A DNA stretch of 64,000 nucleotides. Source: Microcella daejeonensis. Lineage in GTDB: Bacteria > Actinomycetota > Actinomycetes > Actinomycetales > Microbacteriaceae. This document shows positions 33,391 through 42,231 of the stretch, piece by piece. The notes below the pieces were generated by a model. That model saw only the letters and a program-made list of their open reading frames with translations. It searched no databases and had not been told where the DNA came from. Positions within the stretch are counted from its first letter, which is position 1; each line of letters begins with the position of its first letter. A program made the position numbers and the translations under genes. Where the stretch lies: assembly GCF_026625045.1 (NCBI RefSeq), contig NZ_CP113089.1, forward strand, positions 1,488,001 through 1,552,000. Reading direction: 5' to 3'.

Positions 33391-34173
33391 ATGACTTCCA
33401 CCACTGCAGACCGTCCCCTCCGCCTCGCCGACCGCACCGCCCTCGTCACCGGGGCCACGAGCGGCATCGGCGCATCCATCGCCCGTGCCCTCGCCGCCGA
33501 GGGGGCGATCGTCGCCGTCGCGGGGCGGGATGCTCAGCGCGGGTCGCTCGTCGTCGAGGGCATCATCGCCGAGGGTGGCCGCGCCCACTTCGTGCCCATC
33601 GACCTCGCGGCGAGCCCGACCGAGCTGCGCGCCGCCGCCGCGAGCACGACCGCGGCACTCGGAGGCCACCTCGACATCCTCGTCAACAACGCCGGCATCT
33701 ACCCCGTTCCGACCACCCCCGATCTCACCGACGACGACCTCGAGGCCCTGCTCGCCGTCAACGTGCGCGCGCCCCACGTGCTGGTCGCCGCCCTCGCTCC
33801 GGCGATGGCGGAGCAGGGCAGTGGCGCGATCGTCATGATCGGCTCGTGGATGGCCCGCGTCGGCAACCCCTTCGGCGCCCTCTACACGGCGACCAAGGCG
33901 GCCGACGAGCAGCTCACCCGCTCGTGGGCGGCCGAGTTCGGACCGCGCGGGGTGCGCGTCAACGCCGTCGCGCCCGGCGTCACCCGCACGCCCGGCAACG
34001 CCTCGGCCGGCGAGGTGCTCGACGCCATGACTGCCGGAACCCCCGCGGGCCGCCCCGTCCGCCCGGTCGACATCGCTAACGCCGTGGTGTTCCTGGCCTC
34101 CGACGAGGCCGCGATGGTGCACGGCGTGGTCTTCGACGTCGACGGCGGCATCACCGCGACGCACGCGGTGTGA
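33391..34173 (+). CDS. SDR-family oxidoreductase
   Basis: Classical short-chain dehydrogenase of 260 aa: cofactor motif TGATSGIG (about residues 18-25), NNAG, catalytic YTATK and C-terminal FDVDGG. It is probably NADP(H)- or NAD(H)-dependent with an unknown carbonyl substrate. It lies 100 bp from the divergent MmyB-like regulator. Its stop overlaps the GTG of the next SDR gene (GTGTGA). Confidence 0.9.
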   Translation: MTSTTADRPLRLADRTALVTGATSGIGASIARALAAEGAIVAVAGRDAQRGSLVVEGIIAEGGRAHFVPIDLAASPTELRAAAASTTAALGGHLDILVNNAGIYPVPTTPDLTDDDLEALLAVNVRAPHVLVAALAPAMAEQGSGAIVMIGSWMARVGNPFGALYTATKAADEQLTRSWAAEFGPRGVRVNAVAPGVTRTPGNASAGEVLDAMTAGTPAGRPVRPVDIANAVVFLASDEAAMVHGVVFDVDGGITATHAV

Positions 34174-35120
34174 GCGCGCGCGCAGCAGGCGCCGATCGCC
34201 TGGTCACCCCGTTCGGCGAGCGCACCACGGCCGTCGAGGTGCTCGCGGGCGTCGACCTCTCCGGGCGCGCGATGCTCGTCACCGGCGGCTCGTCGGGCAT
34301 CGGCAGGGCGACCGCGCAGGCGCTCGCCGCGGCGGGCGCGCGCGTCACGATCACGAGCCGATCCCACGACGACGGGATGCTCGCCGCCGCCTCGATCGAG
34401 CGCGCGACCGGCGCGGCCGTCGCCGTGCCGCCGCTCGATCTCGCCGACTCCGGCTCGATCGCACGCCTCATCGCCGGGTGGGAGGGCCCGCTCGACGCCC
34501 TTGTGCTCAACGCCGGAGTCATGGCGCCGCCCCTCGCCCGCACCCCCGAGGGCTGGGAATCCCAGTTCGCGATCAATCACCTGGGGCACTTCCGGCTCGC
34601 CCTCGGCCTGCGGGCGGCACTCGCCGAGGCGGCCGTCGAGCGGGGTGAGGCACGCATCGTCAGCCTCAGTTCGAGCGGCCACGGCTCCTCGCCGGTGCTC
34701 TTCGACGATCCGCACTTCGAGCGCCGGCCGTACGACGCGGGTGTCGCCTACGGGCAGTCGAAGACCGCGAACGCGCTCTTCGCGGTCGAGGCCGACCGGC
34801 GCTGGCGCGCGCAGGGCATCCGAGCGAACGCCGTCATGCCCGGAGGTGCGTGGACGCGGCTGCAGCGACACTGGCCGGCGGGGCGGCAGGAGGCGATCGC
34901 GGCGCAGGCCGCCGCGACCTCCGTTCTCGCCGCGGCGTCACCGCTGCTCGCGGGCATCGGCGGGCGCTACCTCGAGGATTGCGGGGAGGCCGAGTTGGTG
35001 ACGTCGATCGCCGACGGCGTGCACGGAGTGCTCGCGCACGCGCTCGACCCGGTCGCGGCCGAACAGCTATGGGAGCTCTCCGTCGCGATGCTCGAGGAGC
35101 ACCCGGCATCCCCACGGTGA
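34170..35120 (+). CDS. SDR-family oxidoreductase (retinol dehydrogenase-like)
   Basis: Protein of 316 aa, the longer WW-oxidoreductase/retinol-dehydrogenase-like type: TGGSSGIG (about residues 37-44), LNAGVMAPP, INHLGHF, catalytic YGQSK. The GTG start overlaps the preceding SDR stop, giving a two-gene operon. This is the last gene before the dif-like site region. Confidence 0.88.
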   Translation: MSARAAGADRLVTPFGERTTAVEVLAGVDLSGRAMLVTGGSSGIGRATAQALAAAGARVTITSRSHDDGMLAAASIERATGAAVAVPPLDLADSGSIARLIAGWEGPLDALVLNAGVMAPPLARTPEGWESQFAINHLGHFRLALGLRAALAEAAVERGEARIVSLSSSGHGSSPVLFDDPHFERRPYDAGVAYGQSKTANALFAVEADRRWRAQGIRANAVMPGGAWTRLQRHWPAGRQEAIAAQAAATSVLAAASPLLAGIGGRYLEDCGEAELVTSIADGVHGVLAHALDPVAAEQLWELSVAMLEEHPASPR

Positions 35121-35425
35121 AGAAGATGGGAGCAGCCGTCGCAGTCGTCGGCCCTGCTCGAAGCGGACCGGGATCCCGGCGGTGAACAGCTACGACGGTT
35201 TTTGCCGCTCCTGTGACTCCGTGGATGACGTGGCGATGAGCGCGCGCACCCGTCGATAACCGCCGTTATGTCAGATTGCAGCGGGGTTAGGGCCGAGTCG
35301 GTCGATCTCTGGCGTCAGCTCGCGGGTCACCAAGCGCTCCTCCGAATCGCAGCGCTTCGCGCAATGCGTTGAGCGCGCCGGGCGAGCGATTGCGAAACTC
35401 GCCCACGTCGAAGCAAGCTTGAGTC
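35121..35425. other. Gene-free stretch carrying the first dif-like site
   Basis: No convincing reading frame or RNA gene. The only recognised element is the XerC/XerD-type site at 35249-35276. Composition shifts here from the GC-rich, strongly codon-biased core to the more mixed sequence that continues to about 47.7 kb. Confidence 0.5.
35249..35276 (+). repeat. dif-like XerC/XerD site 1
   Basis: XerC-type arm CCCGTCGATAA, 6-bp centre CCGCCG, XerD-type arm TTATGTCAGAT. It matches the actinobacterial dif arms (TTSRCCGATAA and TTATGTCAAGT) at the inner positions, with exactly the 6-bp spacing Xer recombinases need. It is in the same orientation as sites 2 and 3. Confidence 0.68.
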
Positions 35426-35926
35426 ATGAGTCAGGACCGCGCGCCAATGACCGAAGCCCGGGTCCGTCGCTGCACCCCCGATGATGCGGCGGCCCTGGCC
35501 GCTCACGTGCCCGGAGCTCGCCATTACGCCGCGGGCGCATTCGATCGACAGCGCCGGGGCGAAGTCGACTTCCTCGTCGCATTTCACGCCGGCCTGGCGG
35601 CGGGGTCGGCGGAACTCACCTTCGACGATCCGCCTGAACTCAAGAACCTCAGCGTCGCGCCGGCATCTCGCGGTCAAGGTTTGGGAAGCGCCCTGATCAG
35701 ATACGCCGAAGGGCTTGTGGAGAATCGAGACCCGGAGGCTCGACCAGGACAACGTTCACTAACCCTCGGAGTTGGGCTCGAGAATCCTGGGGCGGCTCGC
35801 CTATATGAGCGGATCGGATACGTCCGAACCGGACACGTCGCAACCACGACCTACACGTACATCGACGATGACGGCGTGGAACACACTGTCACCGAGCAGG
35901 ACGAAGACCTCATCAAGCGGTGGTGA
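35426..35926 (+). CDS. GNAT N-acetyltransferase (module 1)
   Basis: Protein of 166 aa with the acetyl-CoA-binding GNAT core LSVAPASRGQGLGSALIRYAE (about residues 74-94) and LGVGLENPGAARLYERIGY. The substrate is unknown. It is the first gene between dif-like sites 1 and 2. Single GNAT genes are frequent cargo of integron- and Xer-type cassettes. Confidence 0.87.
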   Translation: MSQDRAPMTEARVRRCTPDDAAALAAHVPGARHYAAGAFDRQRRGEVDFLVAFHAGLAAGSAELTFDDPPELKNLSVAPASRGQGLGSALIRYAEGLVENRDPEARPGQRSLTLGVGLENPGAARLYERIGYVRTGHVATTTYTYIDDDGVEHTVTEQDEDLIKRW

Positions 35927-36063
35927 GCGAGAGAATGACTGTCGCGACCTGTCTCAAGACGTGACTGCATATCATCGCTCTCCACCCGCATATTGGGGCT
36001 GAGCACGGGCGCCGGCAGACGGTGAGCTGGAGCCGATCGATTTCGGACGGGGGCTTCACGCCG

Positions 36064-36447
36064 ATGAGTAGCGAGAGCGCATGGTTTCGGGCGGGCGAAG
36101 ATGACATCACCGCTTCAGCGGCTCGAGAGCTTGCGCACTCCGGATCCCTGGAGGTGCTGTCGGTACTCGCGCAGAACGGAGCTGTGCCGCGGGATGTGAT
36201 CCGGTTGATTCACGACCACCATCCAGAGCTCGCTATCACCGCCTGCTTGAACTCGAACGCACCGATTGACCTGAAGGCGAGCGTGCCGTTCCGGTCGCAC
36301 TCTCACCTCGCGCTCACAACACTGCTGGATGAACTTCAGTGCACCGACACGCAGTGGGCGAGGTTCTGGGAGGAGGGCGCACTCGCGCCGGAAAGTCCAA
36401 CTGGTGCGGTCCTCGATGCGGCCGGGATCCGCTGGCAGAGCGGCTGA
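36064..36447 (+). CDS. Hypothetical protein (module 1)
   Basis: Protein of 127 aa from ATG 36064; an in-frame GTG at 36022 would add 14 residues. The middle (ELAHSGSLEVLSVLAQNGAVPRD, then HPELAITACLNSNAPIDL) looks like two short alpha-helical units resembling leucine-rich-variant repeats. I do not recognise the family. It lies alone just before dif-like site 2. Confidence 0.6.
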   Translation: MSSESAWFRAGEDDITASAARELAHSGSLEVLSVLAQNGAVPRDVIRLIHDHHPELAITACLNSNAPIDLKASVPFRSHSHLALTTLLDELQCTDTQWARFWEEGALAPESPTGAVLDAAGIRWQSG

Positions 36448-36500
36448 ACTCAGCGGGTCGATTAGTCGCCCGGATCGCAATCGCAGACGGAGGCGCGAGC

Positions 36501-36528
36501 TGGGTCGATAACCCGTCTTATGACAGTT
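36501..36528 (+). repeat. dif-like XerC/XerD site 2
   Basis: Arms TGGGTCGATAA and TTATGACAGTT flank the 6-bp centre CCCGTC. It has the same orientation and spacing as site 1, from which it is 1252 bp away. It ends the GNAT module. Confidence 0.65.
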
Positions 36529-36622
36529 CGAAAGGGGCGCAACGCGACCTACCTCCGACGGCGAGCCTGTCGATCCCACTTATCCCCGGAATCAATAAGG
36601 CAGAGCCATGGGGGCAACCGTC

Positions 36623-37816
36623 TCAATCGCGCTGAACCTGCACGGCGCCGGTTTCATCCACGCCGATGAGCCAGCTGTCGCCGGCGATCACCTCAATTAG
36701 CGAAATGCCGCTGTCTAGGGCCGCTTGGAGTGGCTTGCAAGTCTGTGAAGACGCCGATTCGGTATGCGCCACGGTCATGCACAGCTCGGGCTCTGACCCT
36801 GCGGTCGGAAGCATCGCGTCCCGCAGGTGGATCTGGACGGAGACCACTTCGCCAGAGGGTATTGGGGCGTCATGCACGACTGACGGCCCCATCAGCAGGT
36901 CGTCGGGGTCGACTACACCCGAAAGGATTCTCGACTCCCCGCTGTAGCGGGCGAGGGGATTCGCAAGGAGATCCAAGGCAGAACCACGTTCGGCCGAAAG
37001 CTCGTCGACTGACTTGCTTGCATCGAAACGAGGCCCATCAGTAGGGCCCCACGAGGCGACACCAGCCTGGTCGGTAGCGTCAGTAACTTGCGCGACGACT
37101 GTCGTGCCGTCACGTTCGAAGTGATCAGGCGAAGTGCAACTCTCGCTGAGAGCCCAACTTCCATTGTCGGTCCCCGGGGAGGCGAGGAATAAACAGTACG
37201 AATCCCACTCGGTGCTCCGCCCTTCCGGAACGGTGGATACTCGTGCCGCGATCAGGATGTAGCCATCGCCTACTTCTGCGGTTCGGGGACCCGCCGTGAT
37301 GCCCGAGTAACCCCAACTCTCTAGTCTCGAAGCCCAATTTCGGTCGAGCTGCGTTTCCTCGGTTTCGAAAACGGCCAGAGCTCCGGCCGACTGCGAGTTG
37401 TCCGCAAAGACGAATGCGCTACTCACAAGCGCGAGCAGCACTCCGACGCCGATGACGCCTGCAAGCGCCTTGCGGTGGTTGGGGCTCGATCGAGACTCGT
37501 CGTCCGCAGCTCCCCTGGACGATAGAACTCCTGATCCGCTCTCCATCGACTCAACGGCAAGTCGTTCCGACTCGGCGTCTTTGGTCGCCTTCTGCAGTGC
37601 GTCCGCGCGGCGTTGCAGTTCGTTCGCGGCTTCGGCAGCGCGAGCGCGCTCATCAGGAGTGATTGCGCGACCGTACGCCCAACGCTGCAGCTGAGTAGTG
37701 TCGACTTTCGAGAGTTGCTCGCCCACCGAATCAGTAAACCATGCGCCCGGCACCGGACGCCTGTCCGGCGAAACCAGTGGTCGAGACAGGCGAGTTCGAG
37801 CTTGGGTGTCGTTCAC
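36623..37816 (-). CDS. Hypothetical membrane protein (module 2)
   Basis: Protein of 397 aa. Residues about 55-92 are a charged, probable coiled coil (ARAAEAANELQRRADALQ). One transmembrane segment is at about 118-137 (ALAGVIGVGVLLALVSSAFVF). The C-terminal 250 residues are predicted to be outside, with single cysteines in YCLF, SCTS, LCMT and TCKP that could form disulfides. No family is recognised. A GTG start is used. Codon usage is less GC-biased than the core genes, which fits acquisition. Confidence 0.6.
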   Translation of the reverse strand: MNDTQARTRLSRPLVSPDRRPVPGAWFTDSVGEQLSKVDTTQLQRWAYGRAITPDERARAAEAANELQRRADALQKATKDAESERLAVESMESGSGVLSSRGAADDESRSSPNHRKALAGVIGVGVLLALVSSAFVFADNSQSAGALAVFETEETQLDRNWASRLESWGYSGITAGPRTAEVGDGYILIAARVSTVPEGRSTEWDSYCLFLASPGTDNGSWALSESCTSPDHFERDGTTVVAQVTDATDQAGVASWGPTDGPRFDASKSVDELSAERGSALDLLANPLARYSGESRILSGVVDPDDLLMGPSVVHDAPIPSGEVVSVQIHLRDAMLPTAGSEPELCMTVAHTESASSQTCKPLQAALDSGISLIEVIAGDSWLIGVDETGAVQVQRD

Positions 37817-38031
37817 GCGTCCTCGCGACAGTCGCTACACGGCTCGCCGACCGCAGCGCTGTCCACAAGGTTTGCCGGCCGCACTTGCACCGCGCGAGCG
37901 AACGCCACCGAGCAGCCTCGTGTTGCACCTGGTAGCGGCTAATCCTCGTCGACAGCAGTACGTTGAGCACCCTGATTGGCAGTCCGGACCTGGGCTATCA
38001 GAAGCAAAGAGTTCCTCGACAGGAACACTCA

Positions 38032-38472
38032 CTAAGACCTGAGGAGCCGTTCGAGAGCTTCACTCATCGCGAGGGCCACCGCCCTCGCGGTCTCTGGTTT
38101 GAAGTCGGTCGATTGGCCCATCTCATGATGCAGCCTTGACCAAAAAGTCGCGGGGTCCGAACCACTGGGCAACACGAGAAGCCACTCGATGCCTTCCGGT
38201 GGGGCTGGGACTCCCGCAACCTCGAGATACTCGACAACGCTTGCCCGGACGATCGATCGTTCGTCGTCGGTGGGCGCGCGCCGAACTTCGGATTCCCCGT
38301 CACACTGTTCTCGGACCTCTTGAGGGCCGATTGGCACTTCGAAGGCGTGCTCGGGGCCGGCCAGAAACGCGGCGAGAGCCGACCAGCCATTCAGTTCGCA
38401 GCGCACAGTCGGGCGGCTTCCGATTGCGCTGGCGCTGGGAAAGTCTGTCCACGACCAATCGGGGATATCCAC
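38032..38472 (-). CDS. Hypothetical protein (module 2)
   Basis: Protein of 146 aa, soluble and acidic, starting with GTG at 38472 (MDIPDWSWTDFPSASAIG). Trp-rich patches (PDWSW, GIEWLLVLP) recall small immunity-type or SUKH-like proteins, but I cannot assign it. It lies upstream of, and in the same orientation as, the membrane protein of module 2. Confidence 0.55.
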   Translation of the reverse strand: MDIPDWSWTDFPSASAIGSRPTVRCELNGWSALAAFLAGPEHAFEVPIGPQEVREQCDGESEVRRAPTDDERSIVRASVVEYLEVAGVPAPPEGIEWLLVLPSGSDPATFWSRLHHEMGQSTDFKPETARAVALAMSEALERLLRS

Positions 38473-38737
38473 CGTCGCAGCCTAGGGTTGCGTGCTCGTA
38501 CTCGCCTAGAGGAGCGCAGCATCGTGCGCTGCATGCCATGCGACGTACGCAATCGCCGCGTGATGGCGCACACATCCACCATTCCGACGATCAGCGCAAC
38601 GCCAGGGACCAAAGCGACTCAACCGACCCACTTGACCCCACTCGGCTGGACTTCAGGCGCCGTGTGTTCGAAGACCGCTGAGGTCACAAAGACGGTAAGG
38701 ACCGCGCAGCCGGACGGCGACAAGATCGCGTGGCGAC

Positions 38738-38765
38738 CCCGGCGATAACCAGCCTTATGTCAGCT
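38738..38765 (+). repeat. dif-like XerC/XerD site 3
   Basis: Arms CCCGGCGATAA and TTATGTCAGCT flank the 6-bp centre CCAGCC. It lies 2237 bp from site 2, in the same orientation, and closes module 2. Some bases following the right arm (GACTCGG...GGGATCTCT) resemble those after site 1. Confidence 0.66.
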
Positions 38766-39000
38766 GGCTGCCACTTGATTCGTGCTGACTCGGCCGACGG
38801 GATCTCTCGTCGAACTCTGGTTAACCGTATTTGCCCTCCAACAGACTTGAGCGACCAGGTCGAACTCCCCCGCCGCTCTCGATTTGATCGGCCTCGAGAA
38901 CTGTGGGGACGGGACTAAGGCGCTACTTGCTGTCATGTAGAGGCGCCAGGAAAGGCCTGGGCGTCTGGGCCCCGGAGACGTCGCGAATCGCGCCTATGAG

Positions 39001-39034
39001 CGGGCGTGGACTGCCATCCTGCAGACCACGCCCG
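39001..39034 (-). terminator. Terminator hairpin after the beta-helix gene
   Basis: CGGGCGTGG (39001-39009) pairs with CCACGCCCG (39026-39034). An inner CTGC/GCAG pair lies beyond one A-A mismatch. It begins 11 bp past the stop of the leftward gene. Confidence 0.55.
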
Positions 39035-39044
39035 CCGTGGAGGG

Positions 39045-40832
39045 CTAGAGCCCCTGAGACGCCCCGATCGAGTACTGCTGCCCATTGGCCGGGGGCAGAG
39101 TGACTCCGAAGTAGTCGCGCGTTACGGGGAAGCGCACATCGTCACCGACGGTTGTGACGTTGACGCCGGCATTGCGAAGTGCCGAGGTCGCGCCGAGCCC
39201 GAAGTTATTCGCGTCGACGAACACTGCCGAGCTGGTGACGACGGTGGTCGCATACCCGGGTGTCGAGGCGGTCTTGTAGCCATCAGCCCATCCGGCGAGG
39301 GTGCTCACCAGAGTCGCCCCCACATCGCTGAAGTTCGCCGCGTTGGTATAGGCCTTGAAGCCGTCCGCACGGAAGTAGTTGTTGCCGAGGAATTGTGTCG
39401 AAGTGTTGGCTTCGACGCTTACGAGCGGGGCGGCCCCACTGGTGTGGATCGAGTTGTTGTAGAAGTACGCCTCGGCTCCGTTCCACACACGGATGCCAGC
39501 GGGAGGCTCGGGTGACGACGCGGACGGGCTCACGTAGATCGAGTTTCCGTACACGAAGGTGTTGGTCGGTCCCGTGACGTTTCCGAACTTGCCGATGACG
39601 ATGCCGCCGTAGGCGATGCCCCCAGCTACTCCGCGACCGTCGTTGCGGGAGATGTTGTAGCGCACCATGTTGTTGTTCAACGGGCGCGCGCCTTCGTACT
39701 GGAAAACGAGATAGCCGGCGCCGGTGTTGTCGTAGCTGTAGTTGTACTGCATGACGCTATTGATGACGCCGCCATCGAGGTCGAATCCACCGCCGTCCTT
39801 CGTCGCGCTGCGGTTGGAGTACGAGGTGTTGTTTTGGATGACGATGTTGTCGGCGTTGTAGGCCCAGATGCCCACGGGGCCGCCGCCGCCGAAATTGTTG
39901 TTGGCGCCGTTGCGGAAGGCGAAGCTCTGTTCGATGAGGGAATCCTTGACGTCTCCCAGCACGATGCCGTTGCCAGAATTTGTCGCCTCCATCGCGCCCG
40001 AGCAGTTGGGCACCATCTTGTTGGGCACTCCGAGGTTGTCGAAGACGGCCACCTGGCGGACGGTGACGTTGAGGTGGGAATAGTTGGCGTTGTTGGCGTC
40101 ACACAGGTTGCCGAAGCTCTGGATGCCGGCGTCGCCGTTGCCGTAGGAGTCGACCTGTTGGATCAGGACGTTGCTGAATCCGCTCTTGGAGGTGTTGGAG
40201 GCGTTCTTTCCGCCGATGAGGATGCCTGAGAGCGGGAAGCCGGTGACGTCGACGCGCTGGACCGTCACTCCGGGTCGCCTGTTGTTGTTGCCAAGAGTAT
40301 TGCTGAGCTCGATGCCGTTGAGGACGGTGGTGCCGTTTGCGATGACGGTGAGGTCCTGCACGGTTACGCCGCCGACGTTCAAGATGAGAAGTCCGCGCAG
40401 TCGAGCGCGGGTGGCGGTTGTTGGGGTTCCGGTGATGTAAGTGCCCACGGTGACACGGGAGGCGGCATTGTTCGCGTCCCCTCCGCTCAGGGTCAATCGG
40501 CCGGCGAAGGTGGAGCTGTCTTCGAACAGCACGCACGTTCCGGGCAGCACCGTCGCAGAGTTCACTCTTGCGACGGTCTGCCATGCCGTCTGCGGAGTTG
40601 CGCCGTTGGCAGTGTTGTTTCCTGTGGGGCTCACGTAGATGCGACTGGAGCACGTGCTGGGCTCCGAGATCGACACCGCGGACTGGATGGGGTCGCCCGG
40701 CGCCGCGACCGCAGGTCCACCGATGAGGGTGGAGAGAAGGGCGAAGGAGGCGCTGATCGCGACTGAGCTCGCAACCCTTCTTCGAATGGATCGGTGCGGT
40801 GATGATGAGAATGGCAACTGGCTTCGGCGCAT
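39045..40832 (-). CDS. Secreted right-handed parallel beta-helix protein (pectate lyase-like fold)
   Basis: Protein of 595 aa with a signal peptide (about residues 16-44, cleavage near AVAAPG). The YVSPTGNNTANGATPQTAWQTVARVNS start is typical of DUF1565-type beta-helix enzymes. Repeated short beta-helix coils follow (VTVQDLTVIANG, NIVIQNNTSYSN, MVRYNISRND, YFYNNSIHTS). It is probably a polysaccharide-active lyase or glycosidase. A LacI-type operator 33 bp upstream of the start is identical to one in front of the sugar-transport operon, so the substrate is likely the same galactoside-containing polymer. Confidence 0.82.
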   Translation of the reverse strand: MRRSQLPFSSSPHRSIRRRVASSVAISASFALLSTLIGGPAVAAPGDPIQSAVSISEPSTCSSRIYVSPTGNNTANGATPQTAWQTVARVNSATVLPGTCVLFEDSSTFAGRLTLSGGDANNAASRVTVGTYITGTPTTATRARLRGLLILNVGGVTVQDLTVIANGTTVLNGIELSNTLGNNNRRPGVTVQRVDVTGFPLSGILIGGKNASNTSKSGFSNVLIQQVDSYGNGDAGIQSFGNLCDANNANYSHLNVTVRQVAVFDNLGVPNKMVPNCSGAMEATNSGNGIVLGDVKDSLIEQSFAFRNGANNNFGGGGPVGIWAYNADNIVIQNNTSYSNRSATKDGGGFDLDGGVINSVMQYNYSYDNTGAGYLVFQYEGARPLNNNMVRYNISRNDGRGVAGGIAYGGIVIGKFGNVTGPTNTFVYGNSIYVSPSASSPEPPAGIRVWNGAEAYFYNNSIHTSGAAPLVSVEANTSTQFLGNNYFRADGFKAYTNAANFSDVGATLVSTLAGWADGYKTASTPGYATTVVTSSAVFVDANNFGLGATSALRNAGVNVTTVGDDVRFPVTRDYFGVTLPPANGQQYSIGASQGL

Positions 40833-40864
40833 GGCGAGCTCCTTTGCTCGTGTGGACCGCTAGG

Positions 40865-40880
40865 ATGTTAGCGGAAACAT
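40865..40880. promoter_or_regulatory. LacI-type operator O1
   Basis: ATGTTAGCGGAAACAT, the exact reverse complement of O2 at 42071-42086. It is placed just upstream of the beta-helix gene and 132 bp before the divergent lacI-type gene, so it can control either. Confidence 0.75.
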
Positions 40881-41011
40881 TGTGGAGGGTAACCGCATCT
40901 TGCCCGCTCGCACAAGACGTCGAAAAGCTGGAGATCCCGCGGTCTCTCCGCATGAAGAGCGCCCGATAGGGTCGGGGCCGGCGAGATTGCTGGCCGAGAG
41001 AGAGGTGCCAC

Positions 41012-42031
41012 ATGGGAGCCAAGAGATCCACGGCGTCGACGATTTATGATGTGGCCGCCCTTGCTGGGGTGTCCCACGCCACGGTCTCCCGCTACCTCGG
41101 GGGCTTCGAAGGAATTCGTCCGGGCACTCGTGAGCGTGTAGCTCATGCTTTGGCCGAATTGAACTATCGACCCAACCTGTCGGCGCGCACGCTTGCCACA
41201 AACAAGTCGCATCGAATCGCCGTCCTGACGGGCGACCTCACGTCCGCGGGCCCGAGCCTCACCGTTCAGGGCATAGCGCGATCCGCGCGTGCCGCGGGGT
41301 ACGTTGTCGACATCGTGTCGTTCGATGTCACCGATCCCGACTCCCTCGCCGACGCGATCGGGCTGATGCGCAGCCAGGACCTCGCCGGCGTGATCGCGCT
41401 CACCATCTCCGACGCGATGCGGGACGCAATCTCCACCGTGCACATCGAGGTCCCGATGCATCTCGATTCTGGACCCGCTGACTTGCCGGGGCCCGTCGGC
41501 ACCTCCTTCAACGCTGCAGGTATCCACCTGATCGTCGATCACTTGGCGTCTCTGGGCCACCGAGACATTGCGCACGTGACTGGATCGATGGACTACTTCG
41601 CTGCACAGTCTCGCGCCACTGCATTCGCGGAGGCGATCCGCAATAACGAGCTCCCCGAGCATCCTGCGATCGTTGGAGATTGGACCTCACGGTCAGGGTA
41701 CGAAGCGCTTCAACGATCGCTGATTCACGAATCCGTCACCGCGATCGTCGTCGGCAACGACCAGGCAGCGCTAGGAATCCTCCGCGCACTCAACGAGGCG
41801 GGAATCAGCTGCCCTGGCGATATCAGCGTCACCGGGTTCGATGACATCCCGGAAGCGGAGTACTACAGCCCGCCCCTGACGACGGTTCGCATCGACTTTG
41901 AATCACAGGGAACGTTCCTATTCGCCACGCTCATGTCTGAGATCGAGGGGACCCCAGCCCCGGACGGTTCGCAGTTCATGCAGCCGAAGCTCATCGTGCG
42001 ATCCTCCACCGCCGCCCCCCGGGGGCGGTAG
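41012..42031 (+). CDS. LacI-family transcriptional regulator
   Basis: Protein of 339 aa. N-terminal HTH TIYDVAALAGVSHATVSRYL (residues 10-29) and hinge LNYRPNLSARTLAT. The periplasmic-binding-protein-like domain includes GNDQAALGILRALNEAGISCPGDISVTGFDD. The HTH-SRY spacing is of the LacI/GalR type. It sits between the beta-helix gene and the ABC/GH42 operon, each of which has a matching operator, and is probably released by a galactoside. Confidence 0.93.
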   Translation: MGAKRSTASTIYDVAALAGVSHATVSRYLGGFEGIRPGTRERVAHALAELNYRPNLSARTLATNKSHRIAVLTGDLTSAGPSLTVQGIARSARAAGYVVDIVSFDVTDPDSLADAIGLMRSQDLAGVIALTISDAMRDAISTVHIEVPMHLDSGPADLPGPVGTSFNAAGIHLIVDHLASLGHRDIAHVTGSMDYFAAQSRATAFAEAIRNNELPEHPAIVGDWTSRSGYEALQRSLIHESVTAIVVGNDQAALGILRALNEAGISCPGDISVTGFDDIPEAEYYSPPLTTVRIDFESQGTFLFATLMSEIEGTPAPDGSQFMQPKLIVRSSTAAPRGR

Positions 42032-42070
42032 GTGTCGGAGCAGACTTCGATCCATCCATTGACACGCGCA

Positions 42071-42086
42071 ATGTTTCCGCTAACAT
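42071..42086. promoter_or_regulatory. LacI-type operator O2
   Basis: ATGTTTCCGCTAACAT with arms ATGTT/AACAT, identical on the opposite strand to O1. It lies in the 200-bp gap between the regulator and the ABC-transporter operon. Confidence 0.75.
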
Positions 42087-42090
42087 CAGC

Positions 42091-42108
42091 AATGTTGCCG
42101 GAAACATT
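42091..42108. promoter_or_regulatory. LacI-type operator O3
   Basis: AATGTTGCCGGAAACATT, a near-perfect 18-bp palindrome. It begins 20 bp (about two helical turns) after the start of O2, allowing side-by-side binding on one DNA face. Confidence 0.72.
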
Positions 42109-42231
42109 CACATCCGGGGTGCGCCGCCGCGTTCATGACCCGATCGAACGCAGCTGATGTCGGCGTCGACGGAATCACTGGCAGCACCACCACTGCCGAT
42201 GGCAGATCCCTCACCAGAGAAAGAGCAGGTC

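Larger units (their letters stand above)
38473..39044. other. Gene-poor stretch with dif-like site 3 and a decayed reading frame
   Basis: No intact gene is supported. On the minus strand about 38560-38735 a hydrophobic reading (VALIVGMVDVCAIT preceded by VTSAVFEHTAPEVQPS) is broken by an in-frame TGA, possibly a membrane-protein remnant. Site 3 lies at 38738-38765 and a hairpin at 39001-39034. Confidence 0.4.

Noticed and set aside
38560..38735. Membrane-protein gene on the minus strand
   Set aside because: A hydrophobic reading is visible but is broken by TGA and has no start or ribosome-binding site; it is mentioned only as a possible remnant.
35121..38765. Integron gene cassettes with attC sites
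   Set aside because: No RYYYAAC/GTTRRRY pair with the required imperfect palindrome was found and there is no integrase; the repeats fit Xer sites better.
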